Origin: Phytoseiulus persimilis
Taxonomy: Eukaryota; Arthropoda; Arachnida; Mesostigmata; Phytoseiidae
DNA length: 64,000 bases
NCBI GenBank assembly: GCA_037576195.1
Contig: CM075104.1
Location: 11,548,211 to 11,612,210, forward strand
Reading direction: 5' to 3'
The position numbers and the translations under genes are program-made. Below, one piece after another: positions 1 to 9,142 of the stretch. The notes beneath the pieces were generated by a model that did not search any database, was not told the DNA's origin, and saw nothing but the letters and a program-made list of their open reading frames with translations. Each line of letters begins with the position of its first letter. The stretch's first letter is position 1.

Positions 1-1719
1 GTAATTGTCAGATTGGTCTCGGAATCACCCCTCCAGGTTTCGAGAAGTAAGGTCAGATTGGTTCCGGAATCACCCCTCCAGAGTTGGGAAGTCATGGTCT
101 GATTGGTCTCGGAATCACTCCTCCAGAGTTGGAAAGTAATGGTCCGATCGGTCTCGGTATCACCCCTCCAGAGTTGGAAAGGAATGGTCAGATTGGTCTC
201 GGAGGGCTGGCTGAGAGGTTCAGCCGGAAAACAAAGACTCAGGAAAGTATTGTCTGATTGGTCTCGGAATCACCCCTCCAGGTTTTGAAAAGTATGATCA
301 GATCGTTTACGGAATCACCCCTCCAGAGTTGGGAAGTAGTGGTCTGATTGGTCTCGGAATCACCCCTCCAGAGTTGGAAAGTCATGGTCAGATTGGTCTC
401 GGGATCACCCCTCCAGGTTTTGAGAAGTAAGGTCAGAGTGGTCCCGGAATCACCCCTCCAGAGTTGGAAAGTAATGGTCTGATTGGTCTCGGAATCACTC
501 CTCCAGAGTTGGAAAGTAATGGTCTGATTGGTCTCGGTATCACCCCTCCAGAGTTGGGAAGGAATGGTCAGATTGGTCTCGGAATCACCCCCACAGGTTT
601 TGAAAAGTAAGGTCAGATTGGTCCCGGAATCACCCCTCCAGAGCTGGAAAGTAATGGTCTGATTGGTCTCGGAATCACCCCTCCAGAGTTTGAAAGTAGT
701 TGTCAGATTGGTCTCGGAATCACCCCTCCAGGTTTTGAGAAGTAAGGTCAGATTGGTTCCGGAATCACCCCTCCAGAGTTGGAAAGTAATGGTCTGATTG
801 GTCTCGGAATCACCCCTCCAGAGTTTGAAAGTAGTTGTCAGATTGGTCTCGGAATCACCCCTCCAGGTTTTGAGAAGTAAGGTCAGATTGGTTCCGGAAT
901 CACCCCTCCAGAGTTGGAAAGTAATGGTCTGATTGGTCTCGGAATCACCCCTCCAGAGTTTGAAAGTAGTTGTCAGATTGGTCTCGGAATCACCCCTCCA
1001 GGTTTTGAGAAGTAAGGTCAGATTGGTTCCGGAATCACCCCTCCAGAGCTGGAAAGTAATGGTCTGATTGGTCTCGGAATCACCCCTCCAGAGTTTGAAA
1101 GTAGTTGTCAGATTGGTCTCGGAATCACCCCTCCAGGTTTTGAGAAGTAAGGTCAGATTGGTTCCGGAATCACCCCTCCAGAGTTGGAAAGTAATGGTCT
1201 GATTGGTCTCGGAATCACCCCTCCAGAGTTGGAAAGTAATGGTCTGATTGGTCTCGGTATCACCCCTCCAGAGTTGTAAAGGAATGGTCAGATTGGTCTC
1301 GGAATCACCCCTACAGGTTTTGAAAAGTAAGGTCAGATTGGTTCCGGAATCACCCCTCCAGAGTTGGAAAGTAGTGGTCTGATTGGTCTCGGAATCACCC
1401 CTCCAGAGTTGGAAAGTAATGGTCAGATTGGTCTCGGAGTCACCCCTCCAGGTTTTGAAAAGTAAGGTCAGATTGGTTCCGGAATCACCCCTCCAGAGTT
1501 CGGGAGTAATAGTCAGATTGGTCTCGGAATCTCCCCTCCAGGTTTTGAAAAGTAAGGTCAGATTGGTTACGGAATCACCCCTCCAGAGTTGGAGAGTTAT
1601 GGTCAGATTGGTCTCGGAATCACCCCTCCAGGTTTTGAAAAGTAAGGTCAGATTGGTTCCGGAATCACCCCTCCAGACTTGGAAAGTAATAGTCAGATTG
1701 GTCCCGGAATCACCTTCCA
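1..1719 (+). repeat. 45-bp satellite array with a 135-bp higher-order unit
   Basis: Tandem 45-bp monomers are seen throughout, each with the core CGGAATCACCCCTCCAG followed by a variable half (GAGTTGGAAAGTAAT, GTTTTGAGAAGTAA or similar). Between about 755 and 1160 three monomer types alternate in fixed order, giving a 135-bp higher-order unit that restarts at 755, 890, 1025 and 1160 almost without change, so this part was amplified recently. A non-satellite segment at about 199-250 (GGCTGGCTGAGAGGTTCAGCC) interrupts the array and recurs near 3350 and 6570. Because 45 is a multiple of three, several frames stay open on both strands; the longest (minus, 239-1735) is a by-product of periodicity and I do not call it a gene. 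Confidence 0.95.
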
Positions 1720-2011
1720 GAAAAAGTGCGGACAAACTGACAAACCAACTGACAGACGAAGCGAATTATTGGGTTGATGCAAAAGTTCTTCGCGGTTCCG
1801 GCGAAACTAGGATTATGACCCCCTGGTTTCTCTTTAGAAACATGAAGTTCGTCAAAAAAATAAGCGGTTCAAAAAAAAAATTCAGCATTTTGGCTACCGC
1901 AGAGCGGAGATATCGGCTCCCGAAGATTCAATCTTTTTGTGTTTTTTTGGTGACCCTTTTTCCGCCAGCTGAACGGTCCCATTAATGGGATACGCTGGAA
2001 GTTCTTGAAAA
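1720..2011 (+). repeat. array terminus and mariner-like deletion derivative
   Basis: The satellite ends in a conserved edge (CCAGAAAAAGTGCGGACAAA, then CTGACAGACGAAGC) that recurs at about 3427, 5158, 14600 (inverted) and 61930. From about 1768 the sequence starts TTGGGTTGATGCAAAAGTTC, which resembles a mariner terminal repeat. The next ~200 bp match part of a longer mariner-like remnant at 34260-34530 that also has transposase remains. I infer an internally deleted mariner derivative. It holds no coding sequence. Confidence 0.55.
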
Positions 2012-2135
2012 GGGTCTCGGCAGTTCTTCGGCACTTTTGGCCTTGGGTCAGGGATTCGAATGAGATATATTGTTGTGGATACCCCACCCCAAGAGAACAC
2101 TTTCTGTCCAGTCGGCGGGCTCCTAGCTGCCTTGG
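2012..2135 (+). repeat. ~120-bp dispersed repeat unit, copy a
   Basis: Segment running from GGGTCTCGGCA to CTAGCTGCCTTGG. It recurs at 5451-5574 (+), 23243-23355 (-), 34945-35057 (+) and 44874-44997 (-). It contains CATTCGAATCC in the minus direction, a weak match to a Pol III B box, so a SINE origin is possible but unproven. It abuts a poly-T run at its right edge. Confidence 0.6.
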
Positions 2136-2597
2136 TTTTTTTTTTATAGCATGAAACATCTTCTGGACCGATGAAAACCGAGCGAGATTTGGAAACTTAA
2201 AATGCTCATATCTCCGTTATCTGAAGGAGTTCAGAGCTCATAAAGTGGGTTTTGGAAAGCTCGTGAATCCAGCTTTCCTATGCGTTCGTCAGAGTTTTTC
2301 CGTGATCAATTTTAATACCTTCAAAATGACCATCCTCAAAGTGAATGTTTCTAATCCACTTCCTGGAGGTTGACCACTTTCTGGTTTGTGTCATATTATG
2401 CCTCCCTTCAGTGCGAGCACAATGCGATAGATAGATCAAGAAACAATTCGGGGGACCAAGGTGAAAAAACTAAAAAACTGTCTTTGGTCACCCTGGATTC
2501 ATCGAGTTTCATGCTCAAACTCCAGAATGTGCGATGGTGGAAGGCCCCGAGCCAGGGAAAATCATATTCTGAGCCGTGGAATACACGGAATCAGCCG
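2136..2597 (+). repeat. non-satellite part of the palindrome arm, copy 1
   Basis: About 460 bp running from the poly-T/TATAGCATGAAACATC edge to the first satellite monomer (AGACACCCAAAAG). The same sequence is found at 5575-6040 and 35058-35545 in this orientation, inverted at 12948-13411 and 36925-37391, and diverged at about 57110-57540. In the two best-preserved loci it forms the outer part of a long inverted repeat. Here only one arm is present. No coding potential is recognised. Confidence 0.75.
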
Positions 2598-3235
2598 CCC
2601 AGACACCCAAAAGTTTGATCAGATCGATCCCGTAATTACCCGCCCAGACTCCCAAAGGTATGGTCAGATTGGCCCCAGAATCACCCCTCCAGCTTTCGAA
2701 AAGTATGGTCAGATATGTCCCGGAATCACCCCTCCAGACTTGTAAAAACTATGGTCAGATTGACCCCGAAATCACCCCTCCAGACTTGGAAGAGTATGGT
2801 CAGATTGGTCCCGGAATCACCCCGCCAGAGTTGGGGAGTAATGATCAGATTGGTCTCGGAATCACCCCTCCAGACTTGGAAAGTAATGGTAAGATAAGTC
2901 TTAGAATCACCCCTCCCGAGTTGGAAAGTAATGGTAAGATAAGTCTTAGAATCACCCCTCCCGAGTTGGAAAGTAATGGTCAGATTGGTGCCGGAATCAC
3001 CCCTCTAGACTTGGAAAGTAATACTAAGATTGGTCCCGGAATCACCCCTCCCGAGTTGGAGAGTAATGGTCAGATTGGTCCCGGAATCACCTCTCTAGAC
3101 TTGAAAAAGTATGGTCAGATTGGTCCCGGAATCACCCCTCCTGCTTTGAAAAAGTCCTGTCAGCTTGGTCCCGGAATCACCCCTTTAGGTTTGAAAGGTC
3201 TAGTCAGATTGGATCCAGAATTACTCCTCTAGACT
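2598..3235 (+). repeat. 45-bp satellite array
   Basis: About 14 monomers of the CGGAATCACCCCTCCAG family, with the variable half mostly GACTTGGAAAGTAAT or CGAGTTGGAAAGTAAT. The first monomers (GATCGATCCCGTAATTACCC) are the variant that always lies next to the arm segment. The array ends at a Leu/stop-rich edge near 3235. Confidence 0.93.
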
Positions 3236-3480
3236 CAGGAAAGTCTGAACAATCTTAAGACCCATGCCCACCGCCCGCAATGTGATTTGCGAGGGGTATA
3301 GGAAGTGTTACTGAAGCAATACCGAAAGGTGATCCCGGGACACTTCTGAGGGCTGGCTGAGAGGTCCAGCCGGAAAACAAAGACTCAGGAAAGTATTGTC
3401 AGATTGGTCCCAGAACCACCCCCACGTTTTCCAGAAGGAGTGCAGACAAACTGACAAAACAACTGCAAGACGAAGCGAAT
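3236..3480 (+). repeat. dispersed 145-bp segment plus satellite edge
   Basis: Positions about 3250-3390 (ATCTTAAGACCCATGCCC to GGCTGGCTGAGAGG) match about 6465-6600 with a few differences. One further monomer follows, then the conserved array edge (CCAGAAGGAGTGCAGACAAA). At 6.3 kb the related segment lies directly downstream of a tRNA-like sequence, so the two may be parts of one SINE; that is inference. Confidence 0.55.
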
Positions 3481-4575
3481 CATATATAGTAACGACAACG
3501 GATGAGTTGCTAGAACTCCAACATTCATTTGTCGGAGGTCAAGTTCCCATACCTCCAGCTGATTCTGTGACTCATTCCAAAATATCGGATCCGGCCTCCT
3601 TGAACTCAACGCGAGAATGTCGAACACTTCATGAACGGTGACAATGATGTCCAGGTGCATGCGGATCGGGGGCGAGCCAATCAACCTCTCCTCGGTCATG
3701 ATCAGAGCCTCGAAGTTTATGTGTTCTTTGAAACTATACCCTCATTGCAACTCCTCAATCCCAGGTGATTGATGGGATAATTCCGAAAAATCACTCAAAC
3801 TTCCACGCTCTAGTCACACCCGTCCGAGAGCATGTTGTCAACAAACGTGGTACACTGAAAGCTCTGTCGGCATTGAAATTGTCACTGGTGAGACGGCGAC
3901 AATCTGCCACAGCGGAAATTCTACGAACACTACTGATTGAGCGCGTCGATGGCTGTACTCGGTCTGCCTGCCGCCGGGACTGAAGCCCACTTTACTTTCT
4001 CCCGTCGATACTCTCGTGTGGTACACCTGTGCTACCGCCGAAATCGGCTTCGTGAGATAGGAGAACGCCCGTGATATACTCGGAATAACTCTCTTCGATG
4101 AAACGCGGCTATAAGAATTGAGTTTTCAGGGAATTCTCTAGCGGGTCTGTGAAACGGGAGGCGAAGTCTTCGATCAACCCATCGGCATACGGCAAGTGAA
4201 CACCGACCCGGAAATACTCTTCGGTTCTATTCACAGAGCGGTCTGGCCTCTTTGTTTGCTTGCCGGTTACCCGTGGCAATCGAACTTCGATCTTAACAGC
4301 GCACGAAGCCGAGGCTTCGACGAAATCGTCTCGAAATCCGAGTCCGCACTCTCTCGGAGCCGAACGTCGTTCAACTTATTTAATAATTTTATTTCGCCTT
4401 ATTGGCATTTGTGCGGTTAATATATTTATCTGTACACTAGCCGGCCTTCGGCCGACTACGCTGGCTGGCCCGTCCCTTGCTTCGGGAGTCTACTGCTGTC
4501 AGACACACATTGCCTTACATGTAGTGTCATCGGGACACCTTCGGGAGTGGCACCGATTCTCGAAAGGATTCTGAC
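3481..4575. other. unassigned DNA
   Basis: About 1.1 kb with only short ORFs. I recognise no protein family, RNA or repeat partner within the window. The right end (from about 4435) is GC-rich and shares a short stretch with about 61600-61660 just before the next satellite block. Confidence 0.4.
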
Positions 4576-5205
4576 CTGGGATCGAGGCAATTTTCTCTCT
4601 CTTCACTGGTTCAGCATCATGGTTTTGAGAAGTATGGTCAGATTGGTCTCGTAATCACCCCTCCAGAGTTGGAAAGTAATGGTCTGATTGGTCTCGGTAT
4701 CACCCCTCCAGAGTTGTAAAGGAATGGTCAGATTGGTCTCGGAATCACCCCTACAGGTTTTGAAAAGTAAGGTCAGATTGGTTCCGGAATCACCCCTCCA
4801 GAGTTGGAAAGTAGTGGTCTGATTGGTCTCGGAATCACCCCTCCAGAGTTGGAAAGTAATGGTCAGATTGGTCTCGGAGTCACCCCTCCAGGTTTTGAAA
4901 AGTAAGGTCAGATTGGTTCCGGAATCACCCCTCCAGAGTTCGAGAGTAATAGTCAGATTGGTCTCGGAATCTCCCCTCCAGGTTTTGAAAAGTAAGGTCA
5001 GATTGGTTACGGAATCACCCCTCCAGAGTTGGAGAGTTATGGTCAGATTGGTCTCGGAATCACCCCTCCAGGTTTTGAAAAGTAAGGTCAGATTGGTTCC
5101 GGAATCACCCCTCCAGACTTGGAAAGTAATAGTCAGATTGGTCCCGGAATCACCTTCCAGAAAAAGTGCGGACAAACTGACAAACCAACTGACAGACGAA
5201 GCGAA
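4576..5205 (+). repeat. satellite block with conserved edges
   Basis: A 45-bp array (4621-5158) preceded by a ~45-bp edge (ATCGAGGCAATTTTCTCTCT, then a TCAGCATCATGGTTTTG junction) that recurs at 61665-61710, and followed by the GTGCGGACAAACTGAC edge that recurs at 61930. From about 4660 onward it matches 1220-1735 at a constant offset of 3440 bp. The discrete edges suggest that the block duplicates or moves as a unit. Confidence 0.85.
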
Positions 5206-5574
5206 TTATTGGGTTGATGCAAAAGTTCTTCGCGGTTCCGGCGAAACTAGGATTATGACCCCCTGGTTTCTCTTTAGAAAAATGAAGTTCGTCAAAAAAA
5301 TAAGCGGTTAAAAAAAAAATTCAGCATTTTGGCTACCGCAGAGCGGAGATATCGGCTCCCGAAGATTCAATCTTTTTGTGTTTTTTTGGTGACCCTTTTT
5401 CCGCCAGCTGAACGGTCCCATGGATGGGATACGCTGGAAGTTCTTGAAAAGGGTCTCGGCAGTTCTTCGGCACTTTTGGCCTTGGGTCAGGGATTCGAAT
5501 GAGATATATTGTTGTGGATACCCCATCCCAAGAGAACACTTTCTGTCCAGTCGGCGGGCTCCTAGCTGCCTTGG
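5206..5574 (+). repeat. mariner-like derivative and ~120-bp repeat, duplicate copy
   Basis: Duplicate of 1766-2135 (offset about 3440 bp, few differences). It holds the mariner-like start TTGGGTTGATGC and then copy b of the ~120-bp dispersed unit (5451-5574). It is part of the ~1.6-kb duplication 1220-2818 / 4660-6254. Confidence 0.7.
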
Positions 5575-6320
5575 TTTTTTTTTATAGCATGAAACATCTT
5601 CTGGACCGATGAAAACCGTGCGAGATTTGGAAACTTAAAATGCTCATATCTCCGTTATCTGAAGGAGTTCAGAGCTCATAAAGTGGGTTTTGGAAAGCTC
5701 GTGAATCCAGCTTTCTTATGCGTGCGTCAGAGTTTTTCCGTGATCAATTTTAATACCTTCAAAATGACCATCTTCAAAGGGAATGTTTCTAATACACTTC
5801 CTGGAGGTTGACCACTTTCTGGTTTGTGTCATATTATGCCTCCCTTCAGTGCGAGCACAATGCGATAGATAGATCAAGAAAATATTCGGGGGACCAAGGT
5901 GAAAAAACTGAAAAACTGTCTTTGGTCACCCTGGATTCATCGAGTTTCATGCTCAAACTCCAGAATATGCGATGGTGGAAGGCCCCGAGCCAGGGAAAAT
6001 CATATTCTGAGCCGTGGAATACACGGAATCAGCCGCCCAGACACCCAAAAGTTTGATCAGATCGATCCCGTAATTACCCGCCCAGACTCCCAAAGGTATG
6101 GTCAGATTGGCCCCAGAATCACCCCTCCAGCTTTTGAAAAGTATGGTCAGATATGTCCCGGAATCACCCCTCCAGACTTGTAAAAACTATGGTTAGATTG
6201 GCCCCGAAATCACCCCTCCAGACTTGGAAGAGTATGGTCAGATTGGTCCCGGAACCACCCCTCAAGCTTTTGTTAAGTATGGTCAGATCGATCCCGGAAT
6301 GATCCCTCCAGCTTTTAAAA
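5575..6320 (+). repeat. left arm of palindromic element A
   Basis: Arm segment (5575-6040) followed by satellite monomers (6041-6320), in the plus orientation. The inverse counterpart is 12561-13411. The arm continues after an insertion (6321-6604) into one more monomer at 6605-6653, where the R1-like LINE is inserted, and resumes at 12408. I infer that 5575-13411 without the insertions is one palindromic element. Confidence 0.7.
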
Positions 6321-6325
6321 CGGTC

Positions 6326-6408
6326 GGCTCGTTGGCCGTGTGGCATAAACCAACGCCTTGGGTGCCACGCTAAGCTAGCAATCGCGGGTTCGATCCCCGG
6401 CCGGGACA
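6326..6408 (+). pseudogene. tRNA-like sequence (tRNA-Pro-like head)
   Basis: The 5' part GGCTCGTTGG and the anticodon-region string CTTGGGTG resemble tRNA-Pro(TGG), and GGGTTCGATCCCC is a good B box and T-loop. The acceptor stem does not pair (5' GGCTCGT against 3' GCCGGGA) and the middle is too long, so it is not a functional tRNA. It is probably the head of a tRNA-derived SINE whose body may run to about 6600. Such SINEs are common in arthropods; the assignment here rests on the A/B-box-like strings only. Confidence 0.55.
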
Positions 6409-6604
6409 ACAAATTTCTTATGTGGTAAAAAGAGGATTTAATTTATATCAGAATTAAATCTGAACCATCTTAAGACCCAAGCCCACCGCCCGCAATGGGA
6501 TTTGCGAGGCGATAGGGAGTGTTACTGAAGCAATACCGAAAGGTGAATCCGGGACACTCCTGAGGGCTGGCTGAGAGGTTCAGCCGAAAACAGAGCTTTT
6601 AAAA
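6409..6604 (+). repeat. probable SINE body / dispersed 145-bp segment
   Basis: An AT-rich stretch (6409-6460) leads into a segment matching 3250-3390 (ATCTTAAGACCCAAGCCC to GGCTGAGAGGTTCAGCC). It has no ORF of note and no clear A-rich tail. Confidence 0.45.
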
Positions 6605-6639
6605 ACGATGGTCAGATATGTCCCGGAATCACCCCTCCA

Positions 6640-6653
6640 GACTTGTAGAAACT
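6640..6653 (+). repeat. 5' target-site duplication of LINE copy 1
   Basis: GACTTGTAGAAACT, identical to 12408-12421 immediately after the poly-A tail. The 14-bp duplicate is part of a satellite monomer. Confidence 0.92.
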
Positions 6654-7024
6654 CTGAAAAGTACCAGACGATAACGAAGGGTGATATCGCTGAAGACTTT
6701 ATCCATCGATCAGACAGAAAGTCACAGTTTTCTGTGTTTCAACGGGAAGTTTCTGTTGAGCAACGATTTGAATCGGAAGAGGGAATCGGGAGGAACCTTG
6801 TGAGCGGCAGAATCGGTCGTTACACACGGTCCCAGAAGCTCGAGGACGCCTTCAGAGGATTCTACGCGGCTGCACCTACGGGTGATTGACCAACTTTTCG
6901 GACCCACCGTGTCCACATACTTCAGTACCGGGAGACCTTCAGCATTATCCGTATAGGGAGACAGCGCAGAGATTCCGCACCATATCAGAACACATCGAGG
7001 TTATTCGGAGGTTGAATCTCGGAG
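6654..7024 (+). promoter_or_regulatory. 5' UTR and presumed internal promoter of LINE copy 1
   Basis: 371 bp between the 5' duplication and the ORF1 ATG. The second copy keeps most of this stretch (43693-44064, inverted), starting with the same CTGA and sharing GACGATAACGAAGG. LINEs carry an internal Pol II promoter here as a rule; I see no distinctive element and infer the role from position. Confidence 0.5.
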
Positions 7025-9142
7025 ATGGGTCTGCCGAGAACCCTTCGCAGGTGCTACCAAGGCGAGAAAGAGGGCGATGAAGAAGAGATGAAGCGCACAG
7101 ACATGGAAACGATAGACGAAGAGGTCGAAGAGAGAGCGGAAAACGTCATAGAGGCAAACCCGAACGCTGTTGGGCTCCAGGCTTCAGTAGCAAAGACTAA
7201 CAAGGATAAGATACAGAAGTCTACTTGCCCAATCCAGTTGCCCCCGGAAGCAACTCTCAGGGTAGAAGGGCCCATATCGGAGAACGAATCAAGGAGTAGC
7301 AAGAAGCGCAAAAACCCTTCTTTTACAGATGGGGAAGAGTGCGATAAGAGGGCAAAAACCTGCGATTTGGGAGAAAAAATTGCTGGAAAAATAAACAGTA
7401 TAATCGAGAAGAAAATCGACGAATTATACGAGAACGAAGTCCATAACACCGCGAAAGTAGTCAAGAAGATCACCCAAGAACTCATCAGGGGAGTGGCGAG
7501 GCTTGAGAGAGAACTCAGAGACCTCATCAAAGAGAGTGTGACGATCCCAATCCAAGCTGAGACGAAACCCTGTGAGATATGTGCGAAACGCGAATGCGGA
7601 ACAAAGGGTGCCTCAGAGCGGAAGAAAAGATTAGAGCAAGAAGAAGCTGATGAAATAAAGAGAGAGATCTCAAATCTGGAAACCCTGGAAGGAATGGTAC
7701 ACCTTGCCGAGAAGAAATGGCCCAAGCAAACCTTCGAGAAGGTAACCAAAAGCAACGCTGGAATTGTCGGTAACCGCGGCTGCCGTGTACTCATCCACAG
7801 CGGCGATGACCAGGATCAGAGAACGACGAACATCATTGAGCAGCTGTCACGCTTCTTCCCCGCGGTCAAGGAAATCCACAGCCTCGAGGACGGTGAGGTC
7901 GCTTCTACAACTGCACTGCTGTCGCCTGCGCTCCTAAGAGCAGGTGCCTCACAAGTCGCTAAAGAGAAGAGAACCCTCATCGTGGGAAAGATCAAGAGCG
8001 CCGCTACACCGATAGACATCGCAGAAATACTTCAGAAAGTGGCAGAGCAGGTGAAAATGAGCTGTCATAAAATCGAAGAAAAGGTTCTGATAAAGATACC
8101 GTGTAACTCCGACCACGAACTATATGGGAAACTCGCGGAGGCATGTTGGATCGTCAATGGCACTGAAGGTGGAGCAGAGCTCTCGCTCAAGTCACTCCGA
8201 GACCCTGCCAAAAGGTCAGCAGACAAGAGACAAACAGACGGCAAGAAGACCTCGCGACGAAACGAAGGATCCATCCTCGTCGGAACAGGAGAGAAAAGCT
8301 TTGCCGATGTCCTCAGAAACCTTCGCAGCAATATCGACACGGAGACGTCCAGAGCTCTTGGAGTCGACGTCCGAGGGGTGCGCCAAACAGGAGAAGGTGT
8401 CAGGATCCAGATTCGGGAAAATAAAAATGGAGGACAGGAGAGACTAGCCAAATACATCTCTGATGAGCTCAAACTGAGCGCGAAAACGCGGGGGCCCCAA
8501 CTAAACTCCACCATCATTGTGTGTCGCATGGACATGGTCACTGACGAGTTGGAAATCGATAAAGAACTCAGAAACGCATTAGGAAGGCAGCAGGAAGGAT
8601 ACATTCGAGTGGAACAGATAAGAGAAACGAAATCAGGGGAAAGAACAGCCTTGGTCCGACTATCCAAATCCGACGCTGAAAGGATGCTTAAAATAGGAAA
8701 GATCAAGATCGGATGGCAACTCTGCAGCGTAAAAGAATGGTACGATGTTCCTATCTGCTACAGGTGTCAGGGAGTGGGCCACAAATCCAACACTTGCTCA
8801 GTAAAAGAAACAACAGAGAGGAAGTGCTACCGATGCGGAGGCAACGGCCACATCGGCAAGAATTGTAAATCAGCGGAAGCTTTCTGTACAAGCTGTGAAG
8901 CAAGCGGACATTCGGCATACTCATCACTGTGCCCGAAATATCGACTGATCATCCAGACGATGCGAGACCGGTCGCGAAGCAGTGGACAGCGAACTGAGAA
9001 TGTCGAGAACCGCGGACCAGCAATCGGAAAACCCACAGGAGCCGAGACGCATGAGAAGACCATAGGAAACAGAACAAAGGAGTCTGAAGGATGGATCACA
9101 ATGCAGAACGGGAAGAGGGTCCCGTCAGGAAACCTACAATGA
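7025..9142 (+). CDS. LINE ORF1, Gag-like nucleic-acid-binding protein
   Basis: An intact 705-residue ORF starting at ATG 7025. The N-terminal ~240 residues are charged and rich in Glu and Lys, likely coiled coil, with a CEIC..C cluster near residue 187. Three zinc knuckles lie near the C terminus: CYRCQGVGHKSNTC (578-591), CYRCGGNGHIGKNC (601-614) and CTSCEASGHSAYSSLC (621-636). This triple-knuckle layout is typical of R1, I and jockey ORF1 proteins, which bind element RNA to form the retrotransposition particle. The stop TGA overlaps the ORF2 start. The second copy at 41576-43692 has the same product with a single-base frameshift. Large antisense ORFs over this gene are shadows. Confidence 0.93.
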   Translation: MGLPRTLRRCYQGEKEGDEEEMKRTDMETIDEEVEERAENVIEANPNAVGLQASVAKTNKDKIQKSTCPIQLPPEATLRVEGPISENESRSSKKRKNPSFTDGEECDKRAKTCDLGEKIAGKINSIIEKKIDELYENEVHNTAKVVKKITQELIRGVARLERELRDLIKESVTIPIQAETKPCEICAKRECGTKGASERKKRLEQEEADEIKREISNLETLEGMVHLAEKKWPKQTFEKVTKSNAGIVGNRGCRVLIHSGDDQDQRTTNIIEQLSRFFPAVKEIHSLEDGEVASTTALLSPALLRAGASQVAKEKRTLIVGKIKSAATPIDIAEILQKVAEQVKMSCHKIEEKVLIKIPCNSDHELYGKLAEACWIVNGTEGGAELSLKSLRDPAKRSADKRQTDGKKTSRRNEGSILVGTGEKSFADVLRNLRSNIDTETSRALGVDVRGVRQTGEGVRIQIRENKNGGQERLAKYISDELKLSAKTRGPQLNSTIIVCRMDMVTDELEIDKELRNALGRQQEGYIRVEQIRETKSGERTALVRLSKSDAERMLKIGKIKIGWQLCSVKEWYDVPICYRCQGVGHKSNTCSVKETTERKCYRCGGNGHIGKNCKSAEAFCTSCEASGHSAYSSLCPKYRLIIQTMRDRSRSSGQRTENVENRGPAIGKPTGAETHEKTIGNRTKESEGWITMQNGKRVPSGNLQ

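Noticed and set aside
1-1719. CRISPR array
   Set aside because: Regular spacing is due to contiguous 45-bp satellite monomers; there are no unique spacers, no cas genes, and the genome is eukaryotic.
239-1735. 498-codon minus-strand ORF as a real repeat protein gene
   Set aside because: It coincides exactly with the 45-bp satellite, similar frames are open on both strands, and the start lies in the array edge. Kept only as a low-interest finding.
6326-6408. Functional tRNA-Pro gene
   Set aside because: The acceptor stem does not pair and the length of the middle region is wrong, despite a good T-loop.
7054-8706. Long minus-strand ORFs (246 and 213 codons) over LINE ORF1
   Set aside because: They are antisense to a protein with clear zinc knuckles; the composition reflects the antisense of Lys/Glu-rich codons. 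The same shadows occur over the second copy.
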